Assembly: GCA_947254385.1 (NCBI GenBank)
Contig: CAMYCP010000036.1
Location: 1 to 9,769 of the forward strand
Origin: an uncultured Filifactor sp.
GTDB lineage: Bacteria; Bacillota; Clostridia; Peptostreptococcales; Filifactoraceae
DNA: 9,769 nucleotides
Direction of reading: 5' to 3'
Positions within the stretch are counted from its first letter, which is position 1, and the number at the start of each line of letters is the position of its first letter. This document shows, piece after piece, positions 1 through 7,023 of this stretch. The position numbers and the translations under genes were made by a program. Below the pieces are notes generated by a model. The model saw only the letters and a program-made list of their open reading frames with translations. It did no database searches and was not told the origin of the DNA.

Positions 1-225
1 TTGAGAAATTTATAAATTACAAAATCGAATTGAACACTTTTTTGTATATTTATAATTTTTTATTATTTTCAACACAAAACTACATCATAAAAATACATAT
101 AATTTATAAAACGTATTTAATTCATAGTACACACGTTTAACATATTTATATTAGTGAGATTTTTTTAACATTTTTTATACAAGGATATCTTCTAACTATA
201 TTATACACTATATAAAGTTTTTTCA
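1..225. other. AT-rich intergenic DNA, no gene seen
   Basis: This stretch is very AT-rich, with many A and T runs, and I see no reading frame with a ribosome binding site on either strand. It lies beyond the terminator of the orr transcription unit. A TATAAT-like hexamer on the minus strand (205-200) has only a weak -35 partner, so I do not call a promoter. It may hold the control region of a gene beyond position 1. Confidence 0.5.
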
Positions 226-286
226 TAAAAAAAAATCGGAAATAAAACATAACGAATTTTTTATTTCGTTATAATTATTTCCGATT
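226..286 (-). terminator. intrinsic terminator of the nhaC-orr unit
   Basis: A perfect 12-bp outer stem (234-245 with 275-286) is followed inward, after a 3/2-nt internal loop, by a perfect 8-bp stem (249-256 with 265-272). Read on the minus strand, the hairpin is followed directly by a run of about nine U residues (235-227). It lies about 95 nt downstream of the orr stop codon, so it is the expected end of the minus-strand transcript. Long arms and a U-tract in the right orientation make this a confident call. Confidence 0.88.
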
Positions 287-294
287 GTTTATTT

Positions 295-328
295 TTCGGT
301 AAAAAGACGATATATGAGCCTTACCGAA
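295..328 (-). repeat. stem-loop between orr stop and terminator
   Basis: TTCGGTAA (295-302) and TTACCGAA (321-328) form a perfect 8-bp inverted repeat with an 18-nt loop. It lies in the 3' untranslated region of orr, between the stop codon and the strong terminator. It has no U-tract on the minus strand, so it is more likely an RNA-stabilising or auxiliary hairpin than a second terminator. Confidence 0.45.
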
Positions 329-379
329 CTTATGCAAAAATTTAAAACAAAAACCGACAAAATATTGTAATTTTAATAC

Positions 380-1468
380 TCAATCAACTATTTCAATTCT
401 CACGCTCGGCGTATTCGTAAGATATACCACGTTGCCGTACGAGAGATTAAAAGATATCGTGTCACCTATTTTAAAATCGTTTTCTGCATCTTCTATGTCA
501 AGTATCGTATGATCCGACGATGCACCCAAAACCGATATTCCCTTTTCAATCGGTTTCAAATCTTCGCTGTCGCCATAGTCGACACGACCGCACGCCGTGA
601 GCGCACGTTTCCTGATTCCTCGATCGACATACTCACGCACTTTGCCGAATGCGTCCACGGAAAGTTTGCCCACGGGATATGTCGGTTTGTCTTTAATTTC
701 TATTATTTCCGTCGTGAGAGTAAATACATCTTTATGCAAAAACGGTGCATCGCACCCGTATATTCCGCCTAAAACAGCGATTTCACCGAGGCGCAACTGA
801 TTTATTCTTTCGGGCATATCACCCTTTAAAAGCGTATCGACGGACGTACTGGCTCCACCTGATATTATATCAAGTTTTCTTCCGATTTTGCTTTCAATTC
901 TTTTTGCTGCCTCAACCAGCTCTGAAAGTTTTTCGGGAGTCGCCGCTACAGAGCCGTAACAACCGAGATTAACACCTACGCCTAAAAGTTTAACCGACGT
1001 GAGTTCTTTTTCGATTATATAAGAGACATCGACAAGTTCATCTTTGTCCCAATATCCTTCCCTTAAATCTCCAAGATCGCACATAAGTATGATACCGTGC
1101 GTTTTGCCTTGTCTTTTCGATTCTTCGTCTATCAGACGTATTGTGGAGATTTCACTTTGAAGACTCGCATCTGCTATTTTTACAAGCTCTTTTATCTCGG
1201 ACGGCATAGCTATCCTTATATGCAGGAGAGGGGTCTTAAAACTTTGCTTTTTTAAAGGAGCAAGCTGCTCCAATCTCGATGAAGCAATATAATCAAAGCC
1301 TACTTCATCGTATACTGCGGCAATTGCCGGTATGGCCGTAAAACCTTTGACCACACCGGCAATCTGTATCCCGCTTTGCGCGCATATTCGTTTAAGTTGT
1401 ATCAAATTGTCTTTAAGTTTGCTCAACGAAACTTTTACCGCAGGGTAAAGCGGAGTATTTCCATCCAT
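380..1468 (-). CDS. orr: ornithine racemase (PLP-dependent, alanine racemase fold)
   Basis: The 362-residue product interconverts L- and D-ornithine with pyridoxal phosphate on a fold-type III barrel in the cytosol. Visible hallmarks are the PLP lysine K41 in GVVKGF, the SSRLEQL segment (63-69), DLGDLREGY (131-139), GVNLGCYGS (165-173), the phosphate-binding SGGAST (203-208), INQLRLGE (222-229) and LGASSDH (313-319). These fit the ornithine racemase branch known from Clostridium sticklandii better than Alr alanine racemases, and the length fits (about 350). The ATG follows the TAG of nhaC with no spacer and no good ribosome binding site, so translation is probably coupled. The next genes upstream make ornithine, which supports the substrate. 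A racemase for another amino acid of the same family remains possible. Confidence 0.82.
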   Translation of the reverse strand: MDGNTPLYPAVKVSLSKLKDNLIQLKRICAQSGIQIAGVVKGFTAIPAIAAVYDEVGFDYIASSRLEQLAPLKKQSFKTPLLHIRIAMPSEIKELVKIADASLQSEISTIRLIDEESKRQGKTHGIILMCDLGDLREGYWDKDELVDVSYIIEKELTSVKLLGVGVNLGCYGSVAATPEKLSELVEAAKRIESKIGRKLDIISGGASTSVDTLLKGDMPERINQLRLGEIAVLGGIYGCDAPFLHKDVFTLTTEIIEIKDKPTYPVGKLSVDAFGKVREYVDRGIRKRALTACGRVDYGDSEDLKPIEKGISVLGASSDHTILDIEDAENDFKIGDTISFNLSYGNVVYLTNTPSVRIEIVD

Positions 1469-2986
1469 CTATTTAGCCGCCGCTTTTTTCTTGTTGGCAA
1501 GTCTTACACCATCCATGTCAGCTACGGTTAAGCCCATGAACGCCATAATTATAACCGTTATCGGCATAAGCACGTTAAACATAGCATATGGCCCGTATTG
1601 AGTTACAGTAAGACCCAAAGTACTTTTGATAAATACACCGCAAGTATTCCAAGGTACGAGCGCCGATGTAACGGTACCTGCGCCTTCCAGCGCATTTGAG
1701 AGTGTCATCGGGTGCAAGCCCATTTTTCTATATTCTTCAGCGTACATACGACCCGGCACAACTATAGATATATATTGTTCAGGCATAGTCATGTTGGATA
1801 CGAGGCAGGTAGCTTCGGTAAGAGTAACCAAAGATGCCGGTGTTTTTGCCAAAACTTTAAGTTTGTCAACGATTACTTCGAGTTGATGTGTAGTTTCCAT
1901 GATACCGCCGAACATCATGGCGATTATTGTCATGGCTATGGAGGACATCATATTCATAAGACCGCCGGTTGAAAGAAGATCTGTCACGCCGGCTATAGTA
2001 CTTTTTAAAAGTTCAGGATCGGCATTGGCGTTAAGTTGAGTTACCGCCGCAATAACTTCATCACTTGCTTCAAAAACAAATCCGTTCCTACCGCAATCAA
2101 AAAGCGAACCTATAGAACAAGCGTTTACGCCCGGTTGAAGGATAAGTCCCATTATTGCGGAGCAGAAAATACCTATCGTAATACCGGGGATTGCCGGCAT
2201 TTTTTTAGCCACACACACTATTACAACTACAGGTGGAAGTAACAATAACGGGGTTATTTTCGGGAACGCATAGTGAATCGTGTCGGACAAAATCTTAACA
2301 CTGCTCAAATCCGCTTCTCCGCCTTTATAATAGTGAAATCCCAAAGCGGTGAAGAAGACAATGCAGATTGTATACACAATTGCTGTCGGCAAAATCATGA
2401 ATTTAACGTGAGTAAATACGTCCGTACCTGCCATAGCGGGTGCGAGGTTGGTGGTATCTGAAAGCGGAGACATTTTATCGCCGAAATATGCTCCGGAAAG
2501 TACCGCACCGGCAGTAGCGGCAGGGTTCATTCCGATTCCAAGACCTATACCCATCATGGCCACGCCCATCGTACCCATAGTTCCCCATGAAGTACCAGTA
2601 GCAAGTGATGTTATAGAACAAATCAACAGTGCCGCAAGCAGGAAAATTTGCGGTTTAATTATTTTGAGTCCGTAGTATATCATAGCGGGAACAACGCCCG
2701 AATCCAGCCACATACCTATCAATATACCTATTATTGCCAAAATCATTATAGACTGGAGCGCTTTATCTATACCGTCGGACATCGCTTTTTCTATTTCAGA
2801 CCAATCATAACCCAAATAGAGAGCCATTATTGCCGCCGCACACACGCCGAAAAACATAGGTACGTGCGGATCAACGTGATATATAACTATGCCTACCGAC
2901 AAAAATGCTATAAGTGCGGCAAGCGTTATGAGAGCTTCCCAAAACTCGGGTTTTCTACCTTTAGATACCTTTTTTTGTTCGTCCAT
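1469..2986 (-). CDS. nhaC: NhaC-family Na+/H+ antiporter or related carrier
   Basis: This is a 505-residue integral membrane protein of the NhaC (ion transporter) family. About a dozen hydrophobic segments run from residue 18 to 488, behind a short basic cytosolic N-terminus. Family marks are TSWGTMGTMG (132-141), SGAYFGDKMSPLSDTTNLAP (164-183) and GAGTVTSALVPWNTCG (435-450). NhaC proteins exchange sodium for protons, but relatives such as MleN exchange organic acids, so the substrate is not fixed by sequence. The start has an AAAGGCGG ribosome binding site 6 nt upstream. Its stop abuts the orr start, so the two are cotranscribed. From memory, an nhaC-like gene also accompanies orr in clostridial ornithine catabolism clusters, which hints at a role in ornithine-linked transport or ion balance. 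The tail is lysine- and alanine-rich (ANKKKAAAK). Confidence 0.85.
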   Translation of the reverse strand: MDEQKKVSKGRKPEFWEALITLAALIAFLSVGIVIYHVDPHVPMFFGVCAAAIMALYLGYDWSEIEKAMSDGIDKALQSIMILAIIGILIGMWLDSGVVPAMIYYGLKIIKPQIFLLAALLICSITSLATGTSWGTMGTMGVAMMGIGLGIGMNPAATAGAVLSGAYFGDKMSPLSDTTNLAPAMAGTDVFTHVKFMILPTAIVYTICIVFFTALGFHYYKGGEADLSSVKILSDTIHYAFPKITPLLLLPPVVVIVCVAKKMPAIPGITIGIFCSAIMGLILQPGVNACSIGSLFDCGRNGFVFEASDEVIAAVTQLNANADPELLKSTIAGVTDLLSTGGLMNMMSSIAMTIIAMMFGGIMETTHQLEVIVDKLKVLAKTPASLVTLTEATCLVSNMTMPEQYISIVVPGRMYAEEYRKMGLHPMTLSNALEGAGTVTSALVPWNTCGVFIKSTLGLTVTQYGPYAMFNVLMPITVIIMAFMGLTVADMDGVRLANKKKAAAK

Positions 2987-3095
2987 TTGAAACCGCCTTT
3001 CATAATATGATTTATTACTTTCGGTTATCCATAACTTCGTAAGCCGTGTAAACGGAATAAGCGGTTAAAATTGTTGAAATCTTCTTGTTTGAACA

Positions 3096-3123
3096 ATTTT
3101 ATCATGAATTTTATGAAATCAAA
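3096..3123 (-). promoter_or_regulatory. candidate promoter for nhaC-orr
   Basis: On the minus strand there is TAAAAT (3101-3096) preceded by TG at 3104-3103, which makes an extended -10. A TTTGAT/TTGATT -35-like hexamer (3123-3117) lies 15-16 nt upstream. Transcription would start near 3089 and give a leader of about 100 nt before the nhaC ATG. Hexamers of this quality arise by chance in AT-rich DNA, so the call is tentative, but it would let nhaC-orr be expressed apart from the arg genes. Confidence 0.35.
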
Positions 3124-3220
3124 CTACTGAATTGACTTATGAAACCATAAATCTGTCAAGCAGGCAAAACTCCTCTTTTATACGGCAAACTTCAGTTATT
3201 TTAAGTCAAATATGTACCAT

Positions 3221-3260
3221 ATCCGCATCAATCGGGCTTAAAACCCGATTGAAAACGGAT
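3221..3260 (-). repeat. stem-loop just after argD
   Basis: TCAATCGGG (3228-3236) and CCCGATTGA (3244-3252) form a 9-bp stem with a 7-nt loop. It is enclosed by a second short stem, ATCCG (3221-3225) with CGGAT (3256-3260). It begins 14 nt past the argD stop. No U-run follows on the minus strand, so it is a poor classical terminator. It may protect the 3' end of the arg message, pause polymerase, or partly separate arg from nhaC-orr. Confidence 0.5.
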
Positions 3261-3273
3261 AAAGCTCAATTTG

Positions 3274-4485
3274 TTATTTTACTTCTTTTAATACTTCTTC
3301 CAATATGTTGAGTGCATCATCCAAAGTTTCTTTAGGAATGTTGAGTGCCGGTACAAATCTCAATACGTTGCCTGCAGTGCAGTTCAGGATTAAGCCTTTG
3401 TCAAAGCACGGATTCGTTACAACGTGACCGTCAGGTACGTTGAGTTCTGCAGCTACGATAAGACCTTTACCGCGTACTTCCTTGATAATAGGATATTTTT
3501 CTTTGAGTTCGTTAAGACGTTTTTGCAAATATTCGCCCATTTCAAGAGCACGTTCAGGAAGTTTGTTTTCGATTATTGCGGTAAGAGCTGCCGCTGCGGT
3601 GTTGGTTGCAATCGGGTTGCCACCGTATGTCGTACCGTGGTTTCCGGGTTGAAGTACATCGGCAAATTTGCCTCTGCCTGCAAATGCGCCTACCGGAATA
3701 CCGTTGCCCAATGCTTTAGCCAATGTTATTACGTCAGGTATTATGCCATATCCTTGATATGCGAAAAGATGTCCCGTTCTACCGCAACCTACTTGAACTT
3801 CGTCGAAAATCAATACGATGTCTTTTTCATCGCAGATATCTCTGAGGCCTTGTAAAAATTCCTTGGTAGCAGGTATAACTCCGCCTTCGCCTTGTACAGG
3901 TTCCACGATTATTGCGGCGGTGTTGGCATCAATAACGTTTTTAACGCTTTGAAGATCGTTCATGATTGCATAAGCAAATCCTGCCGGCAACGGATCGAAA
4001 CCTTGGTGGGATTTATCTTGACCTGTTGCGGTCAAAGTAGCCAAAGTTCTGCCGTGGAAAGATTGTTTCATACTGATTACAGTGTATTTTTCGGGATGAC
4101 CTTGCATTTTTTGATATTTACGGGCAAGTTTCATAGCGCCTTCATTAGCTTCAGCACCGCTGTTGCAGAAGAACACTTTGTCGAAATCACTGTTTTCAAC
4201 TATTATTTTAGCCAATCTTACGCCCGGTTCAATATAGAAATAGTTGGCACATTGAGTAAGTGTTTGAGCCTGTTCGACAGTAGCGTTCATTACATCGTCA
4301 TAGCAGTGTCCCAAAGCGTTTACCGCAACACCTTGCAAAAGGTCGATGTATTTTTTACCGTCAGCATCCCACATATAGCTGCCTTTACCTTTTACCATTC
4401 CTACCGGATATTGTCCGTAAGTATCCATGAGGTATTTTTTGCCGGCAGCCGCTATTTCAGCATTCGTCTTAAATTTTTCATTCAT
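3274..4485 (-). CDS. argD: acetylornithine aminotransferase
   Basis: The 403-residue product is a class III PLP aminotransferase. It converts N-acetylglutamate semialdehyde plus glutamate to N2-acetylornithine plus 2-oxoglutarate in the cytosol. Visible motifs are CNSGAEANEGAMKLAR (107-122), SFHGRTLATL (142-151), EPVQGEGG (195-202), FDEVQVGCGRTG (227-238) and the PLP lysine K257 in TLAKALGNGIPVGA. Length is typical. The ATG has an ideal AAGGAGGA ribosome binding site 7 nt upstream. It is the last gene of the arg cluster, 141 nt after argB. That gap holds a candidate promoter, so argD may also be transcribed alone. The enzyme can often also serve in lysine synthesis as a succinyl-diaminopimelate aminotransferase; that is family knowledge, not visible here. 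An ornithine aminotransferase is less likely given argC, argJ and argB next door. Confidence 0.93.
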   Translation of the reverse strand: MNEKFKTNAEIAAAGKKYLMDTYGQYPVGMVKGKGSYMWDADGKKYIDLLQGVAVNALGHCYDDVMNATVEQAQTLTQCANYFYIEPGVRLAKIIVENSDFDKVFFCNSGAEANEGAMKLARKYQKMQGHPEKYTVISMKQSFHGRTLATLTATGQDKSHQGFDPLPAGFAYAIMNDLQSVKNVIDANTAAIIVEPVQGEGGVIPATKEFLQGLRDICDEKDIVLIFDEVQVGCGRTGHLFAYQGYGIIPDVITLAKALGNGIPVGAFAGRGKFADVLQPGNHGTTYGGNPIATNTAAAALTAIIENKLPERALEMGEYLQKRLNELKEKYPIIKEVRGKGLIVAAELNVPDGHVVTNPCFDKGLILNCTAGNVLRFVPALNIPKETLDDALNILEEVLKEVK

Positions 4486-4520
4486 TGGAATATCCTCCTT
4501 TATTATAAATTAATTTAAAT

Positions 4521-4583
4521 TGAACATTTTATATGAACACCTGAATAACGTATTTTTTTATGATATCGTTAATCAGATGAACA
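4521..4583. repeat. three direct TGAACA repeats upstream of argD
   Basis: TGAACA occurs at 4521-4526, 4534-4539 and 4578-4583, all on the plus strand, within the argB-argD gap. The third copy lies in a small palindrome (GATGAACATC) just downstream of the candidate argD start site. They could be regulator half-sites, but the motif is short and AT-rich, and I do not recognise a known operator. Confidence 0.25.
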
Positions 4584-4592
4584 TCTACATAC

Positions 4593-4622
4593 AGTATAAC
4601 ACAACAGGCAAATTTTTACCAA
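4593..4622 (-). promoter_or_regulatory. candidate internal promoter for argD
   Basis: On the minus strand TATACT (4598-4593) is preceded by TGT, giving an extended -10. TTGGTA (4622-4617) lies 18 nt upstream. It sits immediately after the argB stop codon, with a predicted start near 4586 and a leader of about 100 nt to the argD ATG. A 141-nt gap inside a biosynthetic operon is long enough to hold a real promoter. Confidence 0.4.
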
Positions 4623-4626
4623 AATT

Positions 4627-5514
4627 TTATTTCCACTTGATGCCTACGCTGTCCTTTTCTTCTCCGACGATCGTGCCGAAACCGCCTTCTTCGACAAATG
4701 CCTCATAAAGTACGCTATGAGCCTGTCTGCCGTCCATGATGTGAACCTGATTTACACCGTTTTCGATTGCGCTTACGCAACAATCAACTTTTGGTATCAT
4801 ACCGCCCGCTATAGTGCCTATTTCTTTGAGTTTCGGAACATCTTTTATGTTGAGGTAACTTATGACGTCTTTAACTTTGATGTCGTTGCAAAGACCTTCT
4901 ATATCGGTAAGTAAAATCAGTTTTTCAGCGCCCAGAGCGGATGCAAGTTCCCCTGCGGCGGTGTCGCCGTTGATGTTGTAACTGTTGCCGTCATCATCCG
5001 AACCGATCGGAGAAATGATAGGGATAAAGCCGTTGTCAAGCAGAGCAAAAACCGCATCCGGATTCACGCTCACTATATCGCCCACGTAGCCGTAATCCAC
5101 ATCTCCGGTGCGTTTTACGCACTTATAAATGTCACCGCTCACGCCCGACAAACCTACTGCAAGCCCGCCGAATTTGGACACTCTCTTCACGAGATCGGCG
5201 CTTACCTTGCCGGCAAGTACCATTTCAGCCGCCTCAATCACTTCACTGCTCGTAACTCTAAGCCCGTTTACAAATTCACTTTGAACATTCAGGCGTTTTA
5301 AAAGATCGTTTATGGCGGGCCCGCCACCGTGCGATATTACAACTTGCACGCCGACAGACTGTAAGAGTACGGCATCTTGGATTACCGCATTTTTAACGTC
5401 TTCGTTTATCATAGCGTTGCCGCCGAATTTGATTACTACTATTTCGCCTTGATACTTCTTAATAAAAGGAATGGCTTCAAGTAAAACTTCAGCTTTTTCT
5501 TTAACGGAATTCAA
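4627..5514 (-). CDS. argB: N-acetylglutamate kinase
   Basis: The 295-residue product phosphorylates N-acetylglutamate to N-acetylglutamyl-phosphate with ATP in the cytosol. Numbering from the chosen start, amino-acid kinase motifs are VIKFGGNAM (27-35), SHGGGPAIN (61-69), the substrate loop FVNGLRVT (81-88), NINGDTAAGELA (180-191), LLTDIEGL (201-208) and the C-terminal signature MDGRQAHSVLYEAF (260-273). The N-terminal 20-odd residues before the first strand match the mobile helix that arginine-inhibited hexameric kinases carry, so feedback by arginine is likely (inference). An in-frame TTG at 5532 would add six residues but has no ribosome binding site. I chose TTG at 5514-5512 because AAGGAG stands 7 nt before it. 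It lies 114 nt after argJ. Confidence 0.93.
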   Translation of the reverse strand: MNSVKEKAEVLLEAIPFIKKYQGEIVVIKFGGNAMINEDVKNAVIQDAVLLQSVGVQVVISHGGGPAINDLLKRLNVQSEFVNGLRVTSSEVIEAAEMVLAGKVSADLVKRVSKFGGLAVGLSGVSGDIYKCVKRTGDVDYGYVGDIVSVNPDAVFALLDNGFIPIISPIGSDDDGNSYNINGDTAAGELASALGAEKLILLTDIEGLCNDIKVKDVISYLNIKDVPKLKEIGTIAGGMIPKVDCCVSAIENGVNQVHIMDGRQAHSVLYEAFVEEGGFGTIVGEEKDSVGIKWK

Positions 5515-5527
5515 AAGTTTTCTCCTT
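5512..5527 (-). promoter_or_regulatory. ribosome binding site deciding a TTG start for argB
   Basis: Reading the minus strand, AAGGAG (5527-5522) is followed by a 7-nt spacer and TTG (5514-5512). The upstream in-frame TTG at 5532-5530 overlaps no purine-rich site. The Shine-Dalgarno position therefore fixes the start at 5514. Confidence 0.75.
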
Positions 5528-5628
5528 AACAATATTTTTCAAAATATAAATAACAATTACAGTATTTCATCTCGCCAAAGTAAAACTTGGAAAGTTTTTA
5601 TATTTTTTTAATTTTCGACACGTTTTTA

Positions 5629-6855
5629 TTATGAACGGTAATCTCCGTTTATCTTCACATAATCGTATGTCAAGTCGCAGCCGAATGCGGTTGCATTGTA
5701 GTCACCGTCATGGAAATCTACGGTTATGGTGATATCGTGTTCGGTCAATACGGCAGTCGCTTTTTCTTCATCAAAATCAGTACCGAAACCGCCTTCCATA
5801 ACTACAACCTTGCCCGCCTTGCTTTCGATGATACAGTCGGATTTGCTGATATCAAACTTAGCACCCGAATAGCCGGCAGCCGCCATAATACGTCCCCAGT
5901 TGGCATCTCTGCCGAATACCGCGCATTTCAAGAGGTTTGACCCTGCTATCGAACGTGCCACGAGACGTGCATCTTCATAAGTCGGCAAATTCTTAGCCTC
6001 AACTATCATAAGGTGAGATGCGCCTTCGCCGTCGGATGCGATACGTTTTGCAAAGTCGAGGCATATAGCGTCAACAAGTCCCGCAAACGCTTCAATATCT
6101 TCTTCATTCTTGATTTCAACGCCCGATGCGCCGTTAGCGAGCATTATTATACTGTCGTTGGTGCTGGTGTCACCGTCCACGGTAAGCATATTAAAACTTT
6201 TATCAACGCTGTTTTTCAAGCATTTATGCAAAACTTCCGGAGCAACTTTCGCATCGGTTGTAATATATACGAGCATGGTTGCAAGGCTTGGGTGAATCAT
6301 ACCCGAACCTTTGGACATTGCGCCGATTGTAACCGTCCCGCCGGAAAGTTCAAGTTCCATAGCGCCTTCTTTGCGCACGGTGTCGGTGGTCATAATTGCA
6401 TAAGCCGCATCGGTTCCGTGTTCTTTGGAAAGATTGTCCGGAATTATTTGGTTAAGTCCGTCTACAACCTTTTCAAGAGGAAGTTGTTGTCCAATTACAC
6501 CGGTTGAAGATACAAGGACTTCATTTTTATCTATGCCGAGAAGTTTTGCCGCTTCTTCCTGTTCTTTCTTAACGTTTTCGATACCTTTTTCTCCGGTAGC
6601 CGCATTTGCGTTACCGCTGTTAATTACTACGGCTCTCGCTTTGCCGCCTTTTACAATCTCTCTGCCTACTACTACGGGAGCCGCGCAGAACAGATTTGTC
6701 GTAAACATTGCGGCAACGCTCGCTTCACATTCGGAAAAAATAACCGCAACGTCCGGTTTTTTGTTTTCTTTCTTTTTAATAGCGGTGTATGCCGCACCCG
6801 CTTTAAAACCTTTAGGCGAAGTAATCCCGCCTTTTTCAATAATCTTATAGGACAT
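5629..6855 (-). CDS. argJ: ornithine acetyltransferase (ArgJ), autoprocessed
   Basis: The 408-residue precursor moves the acetyl group from N2-acetylornithine to glutamate, releasing L-ornithine and regenerating N-acetylglutamate. In bifunctional members it also acetylates glutamate from acetyl-CoA. Marks are the oxyanion-hole pair T117-G118 in SSTGVIG, KGSGMIHPSLATML (182-195) with the self-cleavage bond between A192 and the nucleophile T193, TVDGDTSTND (225-234), DGEGASHL (275-282), GRDANWGRI (315-323) and the usual C-terminal TYDYVKINGDYRS. Length is normal and the two chains are encoded intact. The ATG has AAAGGAAG 5 nt upstream. It is separated from argC by 168 nt containing two stem-loops. 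No argA or argE is seen in the window, consistent with acetyl recycling. Mono- or bifunctionality cannot be read from sequence. Confidence 0.94.
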   Translation of the reverse strand: MSYKIIEKGGITSPKGFKAGAAYTAIKKKENKKPDVAVIFSECEASVAAMFTTNLFCAAPVVVGREIVKGGKARAVVINSGNANAATGEKGIENVKKEQEEAAKLLGIDKNEVLVSSTGVIGQQLPLEKVVDGLNQIIPDNLSKEHGTDAAYAIMTTDTVRKEGAMELELSGGTVTIGAMSKGSGMIHPSLATMLVYITTDAKVAPEVLHKCLKNSVDKSFNMLTVDGDTSTNDSIIMLANGASGVEIKNEEDIEAFAGLVDAICLDFAKRIASDGEGASHLMIVEAKNLPTYEDARLVARSIAGSNLLKCAVFGRDANWGRIMAAAGYSGAKFDISKSDCIIESKAGKVVVMEGGFGTDFDEEKATAVLTEHDITITVDFHDGDYNATAFGCDLTYDYVKINGDYRS

Positions 6856-6878
6856 AAACTCTTCCTTTCATTATTATA

Positions 6879-6928
6879 TCGGGCGAGGGCGTATAAATTA
6901 TATGTATACGCCCGGCTTAAAAGCCCGA
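6879..6928 (-). repeat. nested palindrome upstream of argJ
   Basis: GGGCGTATA (6887-6895) and TATACGCCC (6905-6913) form a perfect 9-bp stem with a 9-nt loop. TCGGGC (6879-6884) and GCCCGA (6923-6928) form a second stem around it. The structure ends 23 nt before the argJ ATG and would sit in the argJ leader of a polycistronic message. There is no U-tract. It could be an mRNA-processing or stability hairpin, an operator, or an intergenic repeat. Confidence 0.5.
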
Positions 6929-6941
6929 CGTGTTAAAATTA

Positions 6942-6980
6942 ACGGTGTGTGAAAGCGTGTACCGGACGCTTTCACACCGT
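6942..6980 (-). terminator. stem-loop after argC, possible weak terminator
   Basis: ACGG (6942-6945) plus TGTGAAAGCG (6948-6957) pair with CGCTTTCACA (6967-6976) plus CCGT (6977-6980). This gives 14 bp with a 2-nt bulge and a 9-nt loop. On the minus strand it is followed by TTAATTTTAA, an interrupted U-rich tract. It starts 44 nt past the argC stop, so it may act as a partial terminator lowering argJ-argB-argD relative to argC. Confidence 0.5.
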
Positions 6981-7023
6981 CAAAAACCTGTATCGAATGT
7001 TTGTATTTCGTAACTATGTTATA

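Noticed and set aside
3892..4518. 208-codon plus-strand ORF
   Set aside because: It is antisense to argD, whose motifs are complete. Its composition is that of a reverse-frame shadow and it has no ribosome binding site.
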